Below, in pieces: positions 1-7,505 of a stretch of DNA of 64,000 nt. Numbering within the stretch: the stretch's first letter is position 1; each line of letters starts with the position of its first letter. The translations under genes and the position numbers were made by a program. Source of the stretch: an uncultured Alphaproteobacteria bacterium (lineage in GTDB: Bacteria; Pseudomonadota; Alphaproteobacteria; Rs-D84); contig CALXMC010000002.1 in NCBI GenBank assembly GCA_944389385.1, forward strand, positions 109,831 to 173,830, given 5' to 3'. Under the pieces are notes generated by a model that worked only from the letters and a program-made list of their open reading frames with translations, did no database searches and had not been told where the DNA came from.

Positions 1-279
1 GCAGATGGTATGAAAATCGGGGACAAAGTGCGCGCGTTTGGTAAAATTCCAAATATGTATGTCGCGTGGTCTTATCGTAATCGTGTAATGTTAAGTGTGA
101 AACCGCTTAGTGATTATGCTGTGAAAAATTTTGTTGCAAATTATATGGATGGTCGGGATAAAATGTATTTCCAATACATTTTGGTGCGTGCGTTGTCTGC
201 GCGCGGAATTACGCCGTCATTCAGGGTTTCTGAAAATTTACGGTTGTTTTTACATGACCGAACATCCAGAATACGTTAA
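1..279 (+). CDS. C-terminal end of an unrecognised protein (5' end outside window)
   Basis: The reading frame is open from base 1, so this is the tail of a longer gene that begins before the window. The visible 92 or so residues are basic and mixed in character, with no motif I recognise and no membrane segment. It ends with TAA 11 bases before tyrS and has no terminator between, so it is probably cotranscribed with tyrS and the EnvC-like gene. An internal ATG at position 10 exists, but nothing marks it as the true start. Confidence 0.55.
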   Translation, partial: ADGMKIGDKVRAFGKIPNMYVAWSYRNRVMLSVKPLSDYAVKNFVANYMDGRDKMYFQYILVRALSARGITPSFRVSENLRLFLHDRTSRIR

Positions 280-290
280 GGAATAATAAA

Positions 291-1508
291 ATGAAAAGTG
301 AATTATTACAAGAACTTGATGCACGTGGTTTTATTAACCAATCGTCTAACTTGGATGGTTTGGATGACGCGTTAAATGCGGGCCGGGTTGTCGGATATTG
401 GGGAACAGATCCAACCGGGGATTCGTTACATGTTGGGCATCTGGCGTCGTTAATGCTGATACGGTGGTTCCAAAAATATGGGCACAAGCCGATTTTATTG
501 GTTGGGGGTGCAACTGGACGCATTGGTGATCCGTCGGGGCGTGACAAGGGGCGTCCGATGATGACTGACGAACAAATTGAACATAATTGTGCGGGTTTGC
601 GTAAATCTATTTCCAAATTCATTCAATTTGGCGATGGTGAAACAGATGCCATTATGGTTGATAATTATGATTGGATGAAAAATTACGGGCACATGGATTT
701 TTTACGCGAATTTGGTGCTGATTTTACCGTGCCGCGTATGTTGTCTATGGAAAGTGTGCGCAGACGTTTGGAAAACGGTATGACGTTTTTGGAATTTAAT
801 TATATGACTTTCCAGGCAGTGGATTTTTTAACTTTGTATAAAAAGTATGGATGTTCATTGCAATTTTGCGGCGCAGACCAATGGGGGAACAGTGTGATGG
901 GCGTCGAATTGGTGCGTAAAAAATTGGGACGCGAGGTATTTGTGTTATCTACATCGCTGATAACAGATTCCAAGGGCGAAAAAATCGGAAAATCTGCGGG
1001 TAATGCCGTTTGGGTAAACGAAGATAAAACATCGCCATACGAATATTACCAATATTTCCGTAATACGCCCGATGATTTGGTGGAAAAATTTTTGAAAATC
1101 TTTACAGAAATTCCGTTGGACGAAATTGCGCGTCTGGCAAAGTTACAGGGGGCAGAATTAAATTCTGCCAAGCGTCGGTTGGCATTTGCGGCGACTGAAC
1201 TTGCGCATGGGCGTGATGCGGCCGTGGCGGCGGAAAGTGCGGCGGACGCATTGTTCGCAGGTGGGGCAAATTCTGAAAATGTTCCGTCGGTTGAAATAGA
1301 TATGTGTGCGCCAATGGGGATTTTGGATTTCTTGGTTGCGATAAAAATGTTCGATTCTAAATCCGAAGCGCGCCGCATGGTGCAGCAGGGCGGAATTCAA
1401 ATCGATGGCAAACGTGTTACTGATTGGCAATCTGAAATAACCCCACGTGACGAAATTATGGTTCAACGTGGTAAGAAGATTTTCTTGCGTGTTATTAAAC
1501 GGAACTGA
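291..1508 (+). CDS. tyrS: Tyrosyl-tRNA synthetase
   Basis: Class I aminoacyl-tRNA synthetase that charges tRNA-Tyr with tyrosine in the cytoplasm. Length (405 residues) is normal for the bacterial TyrRS family. The HIGH signature appears as HVGH at residues 47-50, followed by the glycine-rich stretch LVGGATGRIGDPSGR. The KMSKS loop appears as KIGKS near residue 232. The last ~65 residues form an S4 RNA-binding domain (SEARRMVQQGG, then IDGKRV). An AAGGAATAATAAA ribosome site precedes the ATG. The stop overlaps the next start by one base (TGATG), which implies translational coupling to the EnvC-like gene. Identification is secure. Confidence 0.97.
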   Translation: MKSELLQELDARGFINQSSNLDGLDDALNAGRVVGYWGTDPTGDSLHVGHLASLMLIRWFQKYGHKPILLVGGATGRIGDPSGRDKGRPMMTDEQIEHNCAGLRKSISKFIQFGDGETDAIMVDNYDWMKNYGHMDFLREFGADFTVPRMLSMESVRRRLENGMTFLEFNYMTFQAVDFLTLYKKYGCSLQFCGADQWGNSVMGVELVRKKLGREVFVLSTSLITDSKGEKIGKSAGNAVWVNEDKTSPYEYYQYFRNTPDDLVEKFLKIFTEIPLDEIARLAKLQGAELNSAKRRLAFAATELAHGRDAAVAAESAADALFAGGANSENVPSVEIDMCAPMGILDFLVAIKMFDSKSEARRMVQQGGIQIDGKRVTDWQSEITPRDEIMVQRGKKIFLRVIKRN

Positions 1509-2587
1509 TGAAAAAAATATTTGCTGTTTTGTTGGTTGGATTTATGGCTGTGACGCAACCTGTTGTCGCAGCCAGTGAATTAGATAATATCCAGGCGCAA
1601 ATCAAAAAAACAGAACAACAAAATAAAAAAATTTCCCAACAAGTTAAATCGTCGCAACGTGAAATAGATTCAACCAAAAAGAAGTTGGTGCGCGCCGCTG
1701 ATAAGGTCAGCGAGTTGGAAGAACAACGCAGTGCGGTCGCCAAAAAAATTCAAGAGTTAGATGCAAAACGTGATGAATTAGAGACGGAATTGCAACAAAA
1801 CCAGGAACGTATTGCCGATGCCGCGGCAACGATTTTATTTGTTGCGTCACACCCAAATTTTGATTCTGAAAATATGCGGGATTATGTTTTGACCTCTGCG
1901 ATATTATCTGGGGCGGCGGATAATTTTGATTCAGAAATTGCGCGTGCGACCGAACAGATTCGTGAATTGGCGGAAATTCGCAATGCACGTGCGGTTGAAA
2001 AAGAAAAACTGGATCGAACCGCCAAACGTTACGCGGATGAAAAAGACGAACTGGATAAATTGTTGCGTACACGTTCGGCGCAAAATCAAAAGTTACGAAA
2101 TCAGCAATCTGATTTGCAAAAAAAATTGCGCGATTTGTCGGCGCGCGCAAAGACTATATCTGAACTGATGGCCGGCGTGGGGAGTACGGAAATGTCGGGG
2201 GATTCTCGTTTTTCGATTCGCAAATTGAACAAACCTGTGCGGGGGCGCGTTGTTGTGCATTTTGGTGAAAAATCTGCATTGGGATTGCAGTCTGATGGAT
2301 GGCGTATTCGTGTGCGTGGGGATGCGTTGGTTATGGCGCCTGCGGATGGTACCGTTAAATTTGCCGATAAATTCAAAGGATTCGGCCAGGTGGTTATCAT
2401 GTCGCATAAAAACGGATACAATACCATCATGACAAATCTGGGCGAAATCAGTGTTATGGTTGGACAAGATGTTTTGGCGGGCGAACCAATTGGGCGGATG
2501 GATTCTGACAAAGGCGAAATGTATATGGAGGTTCGCCGCGGCGATAAAGTTGTTGATCCTGCGCGTTTGTTCCGCGAAGAAGACTGA
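1508..2587 (+). CDS. envC: EnvC-like murein hydrolase activator (degenerate M23/LytM)
   Basis: Periplasmic protein with a signal peptide (about residues 1-21, ending VVAA), a long coiled coil (about 25-215, rich in K/E/Q/D heptads) and a C-terminal LytM/M23 domain (about 235-355). Active M23 peptidases bind zinc through HxxxD and HxH. Here the first site reads HFGEK, and the usual HxH position reads MYMEV, so the zinc ligands are lost. That is the EnvC pattern: a non-catalytic LytM domain that activates N-acetylmuramoyl-L-alanine amidases during septum splitting. The gene is coupled to tyrS by a one-base overlap. The family call is firm; the symbol is by analogy, and no amidase or FtsEX gene lies nearby. 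Confidence 0.85.
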   Translation: MKKIFAVLLVGFMAVTQPVVAASELDNIQAQIKKTEQQNKKISQQVKSSQREIDSTKKKLVRAADKVSELEEQRSAVAKKIQELDAKRDELETELQQNQERIADAAATILFVASHPNFDSENMRDYVLTSAILSGAADNFDSEIARATEQIRELAEIRNARAVEKEKLDRTAKRYADEKDELDKLLRTRSAQNQKLRNQQSDLQKKLRDLSARAKTISELMAGVGSTEMSGDSRFSIRKLNKPVRGRVVVHFGEKSALGLQSDGWRIRVRGDALVMAPADGTVKFADKFKGFGQVVIMSHKNGYNTIMTNLGEISVMVGQDVLAGEPIGRMDSDKGEMYMEVRRGDKVVDPARLFREED

Positions 2588-2599
2588 TAAAGCGGTTTG

Positions 2600-3526
2600 T
2601 TATCGGGCGATTTGTTTTTCCAAATCGATAAAGTTTTGCATTTGTTGGCGCATGAATGCGATTTTTTCTGTGTTATTATCCGCGCTTTTTTTGCCGGATG
2701 GATTCATGCGTAAGTCATCGGACGCTTTGATAAATCGACGCAACCATACAACCATGATGCGGTATTTCATAATCTCACGCAAGGTATCGTTTTTTATGCT
2801 GGGCATGGGATATAAACTTTTGTCGTGTAATTTACAATATACCTCGTACACGCGCTTGTAAATATCCAGTTCAATTTGCAATGGTGCGAAAATATCGCGG
2901 TATATATATTTATATCCGGCTTCGGCAAAATCGATAAATGAAATTTTACTGGTGTTTGGGTCGTATAATACGTTGCCAGGGTTGATGTCTGCATGCGACC
3001 AAGCGGAACGTGTTTCGTATTCAAATGTGCCGATTTTATCCCGAATTCGTGCCATTTGTTTTACTTCGCCCGCATTGAACCAGAACGACATTTTATTGTC
3101 GATAAAATTAGTCAGTCGATTGAATTTTAATTCATGTTTTATGTGATATTTTTGCATTGGGCCAACGGGTTTTAATTCGTTCATATCAACCAGAAAACTG
3201 GCGACACTGTTTATGATTTCAAATTGTTGGCGTTTGGTCAGGCCGTTATATACCGCAGATGTTAATGGAACGCCAGGAGCGCGTTCTTCCAGAATCTGAT
3301 ATTCTTCGTCGTTGATGAATTTCATGGATGGAATGTTGTACAACGGATTTTTTACTTCACGAATTTCATCGATAATGGATTTTGTATGGTGCTGTTTTGC
3401 AAGCCATTTATTTTTTGTTTCTTCATCAAAAGTCGGCAGGGGGCGTTTCAGTACGAATTCGTCCCCGTAATAAACTGCATACGTTTCGCGGCCGTGGTTT
3501 TTAAGATTTTTGATGATTGACGTCAT
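2600..3526 (-). CDS. APH/choline-kinase-fold phosphotransferase
   Basis: A 308-residue protein with the aminoglycoside phosphotransferase/choline kinase fold. The Brenner motif HADINPGN (about residues 180-187) holds the catalytic Asp and metal-binding Asn. FIDFAEAG follows as the DFG-like metal site. No signal peptide, so cytoplasmic. Substrate unknown: relatives phosphorylate sugars, choline, antibiotics or proteins. The start lies 6 bases after the stop of the Fic/Doc-like gene upstream on the same strand, so the two form an operon. It converges on the EnvC-like gene with a 12-base gap. An antibiotic-resistance role should not be assumed from the fold. Confidence 0.8.
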   Translation of the reverse strand: MTSIIKNLKNHGRETYAVYYGDEFVLKRPLPTFDEETKNKWLAKQHHTKSIIDEIREVKNPLYNIPSMKFINDEEYQILEERAPGVPLTSAVYNGLTKRQQFEIINSVASFLVDMNELKPVGPMQKYHIKHELKFNRLTNFIDNKMSFWFNAGEVKQMARIRDKIGTFEYETRSAWSHADINPGNVLYDPNTSKISFIDFAEAGYKYIYRDIFAPLQIELDIYKRVYEVYCKLHDKSLYPMPSIKNDTLREIMKYRIMVVWLRRFIKASDDLRMNPSGKKSADNNTEKIAFMRQQMQNFIDLEKQIAR

Positions 3527-3532
3527 ATATTC

Positions 3533-4252
3533 TTATATCCCCCTGGATTTTTTTATCAATTGTATAATATCTTTTTGTGTGCGCAGCATACATTTGTACA
3601 TATAATATGAATATGCTTTATAATCTTCGTTTGCGCGATGGTACAGCGCGACCATATAATCACGATTGTCTGATTTTTTGTTAAAAAATATCGGTGTATA
3701 GTCGTTTTGCATTAAAAACCAATTCATGGTCAGGCGTGCAACACGTTTGTTAAAATCATTGAATGGTTGGGCATAAACAATGTCAAAATGAGTATTAAAT
3801 GCACGTATCAAAACAGGCATGTTTGAATTGTTGATGTTATATTCAATGTCGCCCAGACGTTGCAACATTATATGATATGTTGGTGCATCACATTGTAATT
3901 GTTCAATGAATGCGTCTGAAAATCTGTATTCGCCACCTTTGATGTCTGTGTTTTTTGATAAAATGCGGTGCAGTTGGCGAATTTGATAATTATCGATTGC
4001 CGTTTTTTTGTTACGTGCGATGTATTTCCATGCACGCCCCAGATTACCAATGTGTATATAATTCAGATGGTATTCTTTTTCTTCGGGTGGCATATAGTTC
4101 GGATATTGAAACAATGTTTCGGTTTCATGAATCAATTCACTGTGCATCCAACCCATATTGTTCAGCCGGGTGCATGACTTTGCGCCCGAAGACAATTCGG
4201 TGATGATTTCTTTGTTTGATTCTATTTGGTCTTTTATATCACTTTTGCGCAT
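3533..4252 (-). CDS. Fic/Doc-family protein with altered active site
   Basis: A 239-residue Fic/Doc-fold protein. Upstream of the core is GGEYR, matching the GxxR strand seen in Fic proteins. The core motif reads QPFNDFNKRVARL, against Fic HPFxDGNGRxxR and Doc HxFxxxNKR. The Asp, Asn and final Arg are kept and NKR is Doc-like, but the catalytic His is Gln. Fic enzymes transfer AMP to proteins and Doc phosphorylates EF-Tu; with the His lost, ordinary catalysis is doubtful. I chose the ATG at 4252, which follows GGGGTATACA, over an upstream TTG. The adjacent downstream kinase-fold gene suggests a two-protein module. No small Phd/antitoxin gene is visible. Confidence 0.75.
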   Translation of the reverse strand: MRKSDIKDQIESNKEIITELSSGAKSCTRLNNMGWMHSELIHETETLFQYPNYMPPEEKEYHLNYIHIGNLGRAWKYIARNKKTAIDNYQIRQLHRILSKNTDIKGGEYRFSDAFIEQLQCDAPTYHIMLQRLGDIEYNINNSNMPVLIRAFNTHFDIVYAQPFNDFNKRVARLTMNWFLMQNDYTPIFFNKKSDNRDYMVALYHRANEDYKAYSYYMYKCMLRTQKDIIQLIKKSRGI

Positions 4253-4412
4253 TGTATACCCCGCGTTGTTATAAATATAACCCAAAATAAAAATTTGTCA
4301 AGTTTTTATGCCACCCAGATATGTAAAATATTCAAAAACGTACTTGCGGGGCAGGGGATTTTGTTCTATGGTTATGCAATAACGTGCTTGTTTTGTTACG
4401 AAAGGGATTATT

Positions 4413-5828
4413 ATGCTGAAAAAGTTATTGGTTTTGTTGGCTTTGTTGACGCCGGTTGTTGCGTATGGTGCGGACAAGGCCAAAGATGACGAGCCTGTGG
4501 AACATTTGACCGATGAACAAATTTACGAGCAATTAAAAAAATTGGCGTTGGTGTTCGAAGTCGCACGTGATAATTTTGTCGAAGAAGCGGACGAGAAAAA
4601 AATGTTGGAAGCCGCAATGAATGGGATGTTGCAGGCGTTGGATCCGCACTCGTCGTATTTGTCGGCCGATGATTTCAAAGAATTTAATGATAAATCGTTG
4701 GGCGAATTTGGCGGTTTGGGTATTCAAATCACAAGTGATCGCGGTGCTGTGCGCGTGATTTCGCCGATTGACGATACGCCCGCTGAGCGCGCGGGGATAA
4801 AGGCCGGTGATTATATCACCCACATAGATGATGAACCTGTGTTTGATTTAACGTTGAATCAGGCAACTAAAAAAATGAAGGGGCGGCCCGGGACCAAGGT
4901 TAAGTTAACCGTTATATCCGAAGGGGAAGAACCACGAACGCTGACTTTGAAGCGGGCGATTATCAAAGTGGAATCGGTTAAGTTTGAAGAAAAAAAGATG
5001 GCTGGGTTCGAAGATGACGAAGATGCCGATAAAATTGGGTATATTCGTATATCTGATTTTGGTGCAACAACCGCCAAAGAATTAAACAAGGCATTGGAAA
5101 AATTAGAAGACAAAGATGTTATCGGATATGTTTTGGATGTGCGCAATAACCCAGGTGGGTATTTAACTGCTGCTATCGATGTGGCCGATGCGTTTTTGGA
5201 TTCGGGCGAAATTGTGTCAACGCGTGGCAAACGTCCAAATGATATTGAACGCAGTTTTGCCGCGCCCGGCGATTTGGCGAATGGCAAGCCTGTTGTGGTG
5301 CTGATAAATCATGGGTCGGCATCGGCGTCTGAAATTGTCGCGGGGGCGTTACAGGATAATGGGCGCGCGTTGGTTATGGGGTCTCAATCTTTTGGCAAGG
5401 GCAGTGTGCAACAGCAAAAACCACTGGGGGATGGAACGGCGATACATATCACAATCGCGCGTTATTACACCCCATCTGGGCGATCTATCCAGAACGAGGG
5501 CATTACCCCAGATATAGAGGTACTGCAAAGTAAAATCGAGGTTTTGGAACGGCGTGAAAGTCTGTATTCCGAAGCGTCTTTCAAAAACTCATTGAAAAAT
5601 GAAGAAGCCGAGAAAAAGGATAAAGATAAATCTGATGGTGATGACGATAAAGAATTGACCGATGAAGAAAAAGATGCGCTGGATTACCAATTGCAACGCG
5701 CGATGGATATGGTGCGTGCAATGGTCAAATTACAGGCGCATGCCGATTTAATCCCTGCAACACCGGAAAGCATTGCCGCATCAGAATCGGATGAGGGTGA
5801 TGCGTCATCAGAAGATGAAGCGGAATAA
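4413..5828 (+). CDS. ctpA: Carboxyl-terminal processing protease (S41)
   Basis: Periplasmic serine protease of the CtpA/Prc family that trims or degrades envelope proteins. It has a signal peptide (residues 1-19, ending AYG), a helical N-terminal segment with LDPHSSYL, a PDZ domain (about 85-170, GGLGIQI and AGIKAGDYI) and the S41 catalytic core. The Ser-Lys dyad lies in GSASAS (about residues 302-307) and SFGKGS (about 329). The C-terminal 90 residues are very acidic and lysine-rich, with E/D/K runs unusual for the family. GAAAGGGATTATT precedes the ATG, and a strong terminator follows the stop. Confidence 0.95.
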   Translation: MLKKLLVLLALLTPVVAYGADKAKDDEPVEHLTDEQIYEQLKKLALVFEVARDNFVEEADEKKMLEAAMNGMLQALDPHSSYLSADDFKEFNDKSLGEFGGLGIQITSDRGAVRVISPIDDTPAERAGIKAGDYITHIDDEPVFDLTLNQATKKMKGRPGTKVKLTVISEGEEPRTLTLKRAIIKVESVKFEEKKMAGFEDDEDADKIGYIRISDFGATTAKELNKALEKLEDKDVIGYVLDVRNNPGGYLTAAIDVADAFLDSGEIVSTRGKRPNDIERSFAAPGDLANGKPVVVLINHGSASASEIVAGALQDNGRALVMGSQSFGKGSVQQQKPLGDGTAIHITIARYYTPSGRSIQNEGITPDIEVLQSKIEVLERRESLYSEASFKNSLKNEEAEKKDKDKSDGDDDKELTDEEKDALDYQLQRAMDMVRAMVKLQAHADLIPATPESIAASESDEGDASSEDEAE

Positions 5829-5853
5829 AAAACGCCCCGATGGGGCGTTTTAG
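5829..5853 (+). terminator. Terminator after ctpA
   Basis: Stem AACGCCCC / GGGGCGTT with loop GAT, followed by TTTAG, directly after the ctpA stop. Confidence 0.85.
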
Positions 5854-5869
5854 TTACTCGTGTTTTCCA

Positions 5870-6235
5870 CTTCGCCAAGGCTTCGGGTGATAAACCACCC
5901 CCCCGTCGTGCTTTGCACGACACCCCCCGCCCGGATTCCACCCACGCGACACGTCGCGCGGGGCCCGGGGGCGGTGGGCATTGGCGCGTTCTCGTCACGG
6001 GGGGATGTTGCCCACAATATGGGCGGTGGGGATTAAACCACCCCGGCACGCTGACGCGTGCCACCCCTCCGTAGAGGGGAACTTTGTTCCGCGACGGTAC
6101 TGGGGCAGCGGCCCCATCCGTCGTAAAGGGGACCTTAGGCTGTGGTGGGAACGTGCCAAGTTCCCCTCCGTTGGAGGGGTGGCGGCTTGCCGCCGGGGTG
6201 GTTAGAGAGTACGGAATTATCCACTTAGTCCCTTA
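5870..6235. repeat. GC-rich dispersed repeat block, copy 1
   Basis: This gene-free stretch is built from short modules that recur at 12871-13320. They include ACCACCCCGGCACGCTGACG, CACCCCTCCG, GTCGTAAAGGGGACCTTAGG and GAGGGGTGGCGGCTTGCCGC. Several modules are partly complementary to each other, so the whole could fold. No Shine-Dalgarno-led ORF or codon signal is visible; the short open frames here come from the repeats. The block looks like a nest of miniature non-coding repeats of the REP or palindromic-element type. Confidence 0.7.
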
Positions 6236-6360
6236 ATTTGTCATTCCCGCGCAGGCGGGAATAGGGTCTATTAAATTTGTGCCGCGGTTCACAGATAAAT
6301 AAAAAGAACACAACGCTGAATTATTCCAAAAATAAAATAACTAATAACAACCCAAGCCTT

Positions 6361-6605
6361 ATTCCCGCCTTATCCACCCCACAAATACATTCGTATTTGC
6401 GGGGACCCCGGGCGCGGGAATGACAAAAATTATTGCTGAAAGGATATAAAATTCCCGCCTTATCCACCCCACAAATACATTCGTATTTGCGGGGCCCTGG
6501 GCGCGGGAATGACAAAAATTATTGCTGAAAGGATATAAAATTCCCGCCTTATCCACCCCACAAACATATTCATGTTTGCGGGGGCCCTGGGCGCGGGAAT
6601 GACAA
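6361..6605. repeat. Tandem array of ~90 bp palindromic repeats, three copies
   Basis: Units start at 6361, 6451 and 6540; the third is cut short. Each begins ATTCCCGCC and ends GCGGGAAT, so the unit is an outer palindrome around an inner hairpin AAATACATTCGTATTT, followed in copies 1 and 2 by TATTGCTGAAAGGATATAAA. A lone copy lies at 13337-13402, and a short CATTCCCGCGCAGGCGGGAA relative is at about 6241. Copies differ by few substitutions. The third copy and the lone copy share a changed inner stem (CAT-ATTCATG). Non-coding. Confidence 0.85.
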
Positions 6606-6645
6606 GTGCGCGGAGTAACAAACAACGTGGCGTATGCCCCGTTGT

Positions 6646-7362
6646 TTATCGTGTTTTTTGTTTTGTGATTCTGCGTTTTACGAATTTACCATCAGGCATC
6701 AAAATCCAATCGCACATTCCGTGGCGCAAACATTCGCGCGCAGACAACATGCTGTATTCTGTTTTTTGCAATTCGTCTAATTCGTTCTGGGTCAATGACG
6801 TATATTGCAAATACGGTGCAAAGAAATTTTTACGCATTTCTTTTTCATACTTTGCTGCTTTGTCTATTTCTGTGGGCTTGTCCACGTCATATACCGAGTA
6901 ACCATAATGAATCAAATTATACGATTGTTCATACATCGTACGAAATCCGGGTGTGCCCTGGACTGCGATTATGCTGGCGCAGGATGCGGCCGTACCCATA
7001 ACCATTGTGCGGATAATTGCGCCTTTGTTTCGCGCCAAGTTCAATAATGTCATTATGCTTTTGGTTGTTGACATAGAACCACCCGGCGAATCCAAATATA
7101 TGTCAATCACAGGGCAATCACTTGGGTCGGGGAAGAATAAGTATGGACTTTGCAGTTTCGCCAGATTCAATTCATACAATGGAACCCAATCAAGTGAATC
7201 CACCAGATTGCTTAAATTACCAATCAGTTCGTTGCATGATGTGCTATCAATCTGACCCAAAATAAAAACTTTGTTACCAGAAATGTAGTTTTTCTGGCCG
7301 CTGCGGTTCAATATTTCAGGCAATGCGCGTCTTTGTGGTCTTTTTGATTCAGGTTGTTGCAT
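6646..7362 (-). CDS. ClpP-like serine protease
   Basis: A 238-residue ClpP/crotonase-fold protein. SPGGS (92-96) matches the ClpP oxyanion glycine motif. GTAASCAS places the nucleophile at Ser127, and His152 lies exactly 25 residues later, as in ClpP (S98/H123). The Asp that completes the triad in ClpP aligns with Tyr in EYSMLSA. The N-terminus is about 40 residues longer than that of housekeeping ClpP, so this is probably a divergent paralogue rather than the main ClpP. The start at 7362 follows CCAGGAGTTTTAAT; a longer frame to 7419 lacks a ribosome site. It is divergent from nifJ. No Clp ATPase gene is adjacent. Confidence 0.85.
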   Translation of the reverse strand: MQQPESKRPQRRALPEILNRSGQKNYISGNKVFILGQIDSTSCNELIGNLSNLVDSLDWVPLYELNLAKLQSPYLFFPDPSDCPVIDIYLDSPGGSMSTTKSIMTLLNLARNKGAIIRTMVMGTAASCASIIAVQGTPGFRTMYEQSYNLIHYGYSVYDVDKPTEIDKAAKYEKEMRKNFFAPYLQYTSLTQNELDELQKTEYSMLSARECLRHGMCDWILMPDGKFVKRRITKQKTR

Positions 7363-7434
7363 ATTAAAACTCCTGGTTATATTTTTCGTGATTGTGGTAC
7401 AAAAATAACGGTTTGTCAATGTGTTTTATAAGTC

Positions 7435-7463
7435 TTGCCTTGGGGATAAAATGGGGGTATGAT
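7435..7463 (+). promoter_or_regulatory. Sigma70-type promoter for nifJ
   Basis: TTGCCT, 17-base spacer, TATGAT, about 40 bases before the nifJ ATG. Confidence 0.6.
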
Positions 7464-7505
7464 ATGGCCTGTACGAATTTTTATAAAAGGGAACAGGAAT
7501 AAAAA

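Noticed and set aside
2600..3526. Aminoglycoside resistance gene
   Set aside because: Only the general kinase fold is seen; context with a Fic/Doc-like gene gives no support for antibiotic modification.
6361..6605. Possible CRISPR array
   Set aside because: The units are ~90 bp, near-identical throughout and palindromic; there are no unique spacers of constant length and no cas genes.
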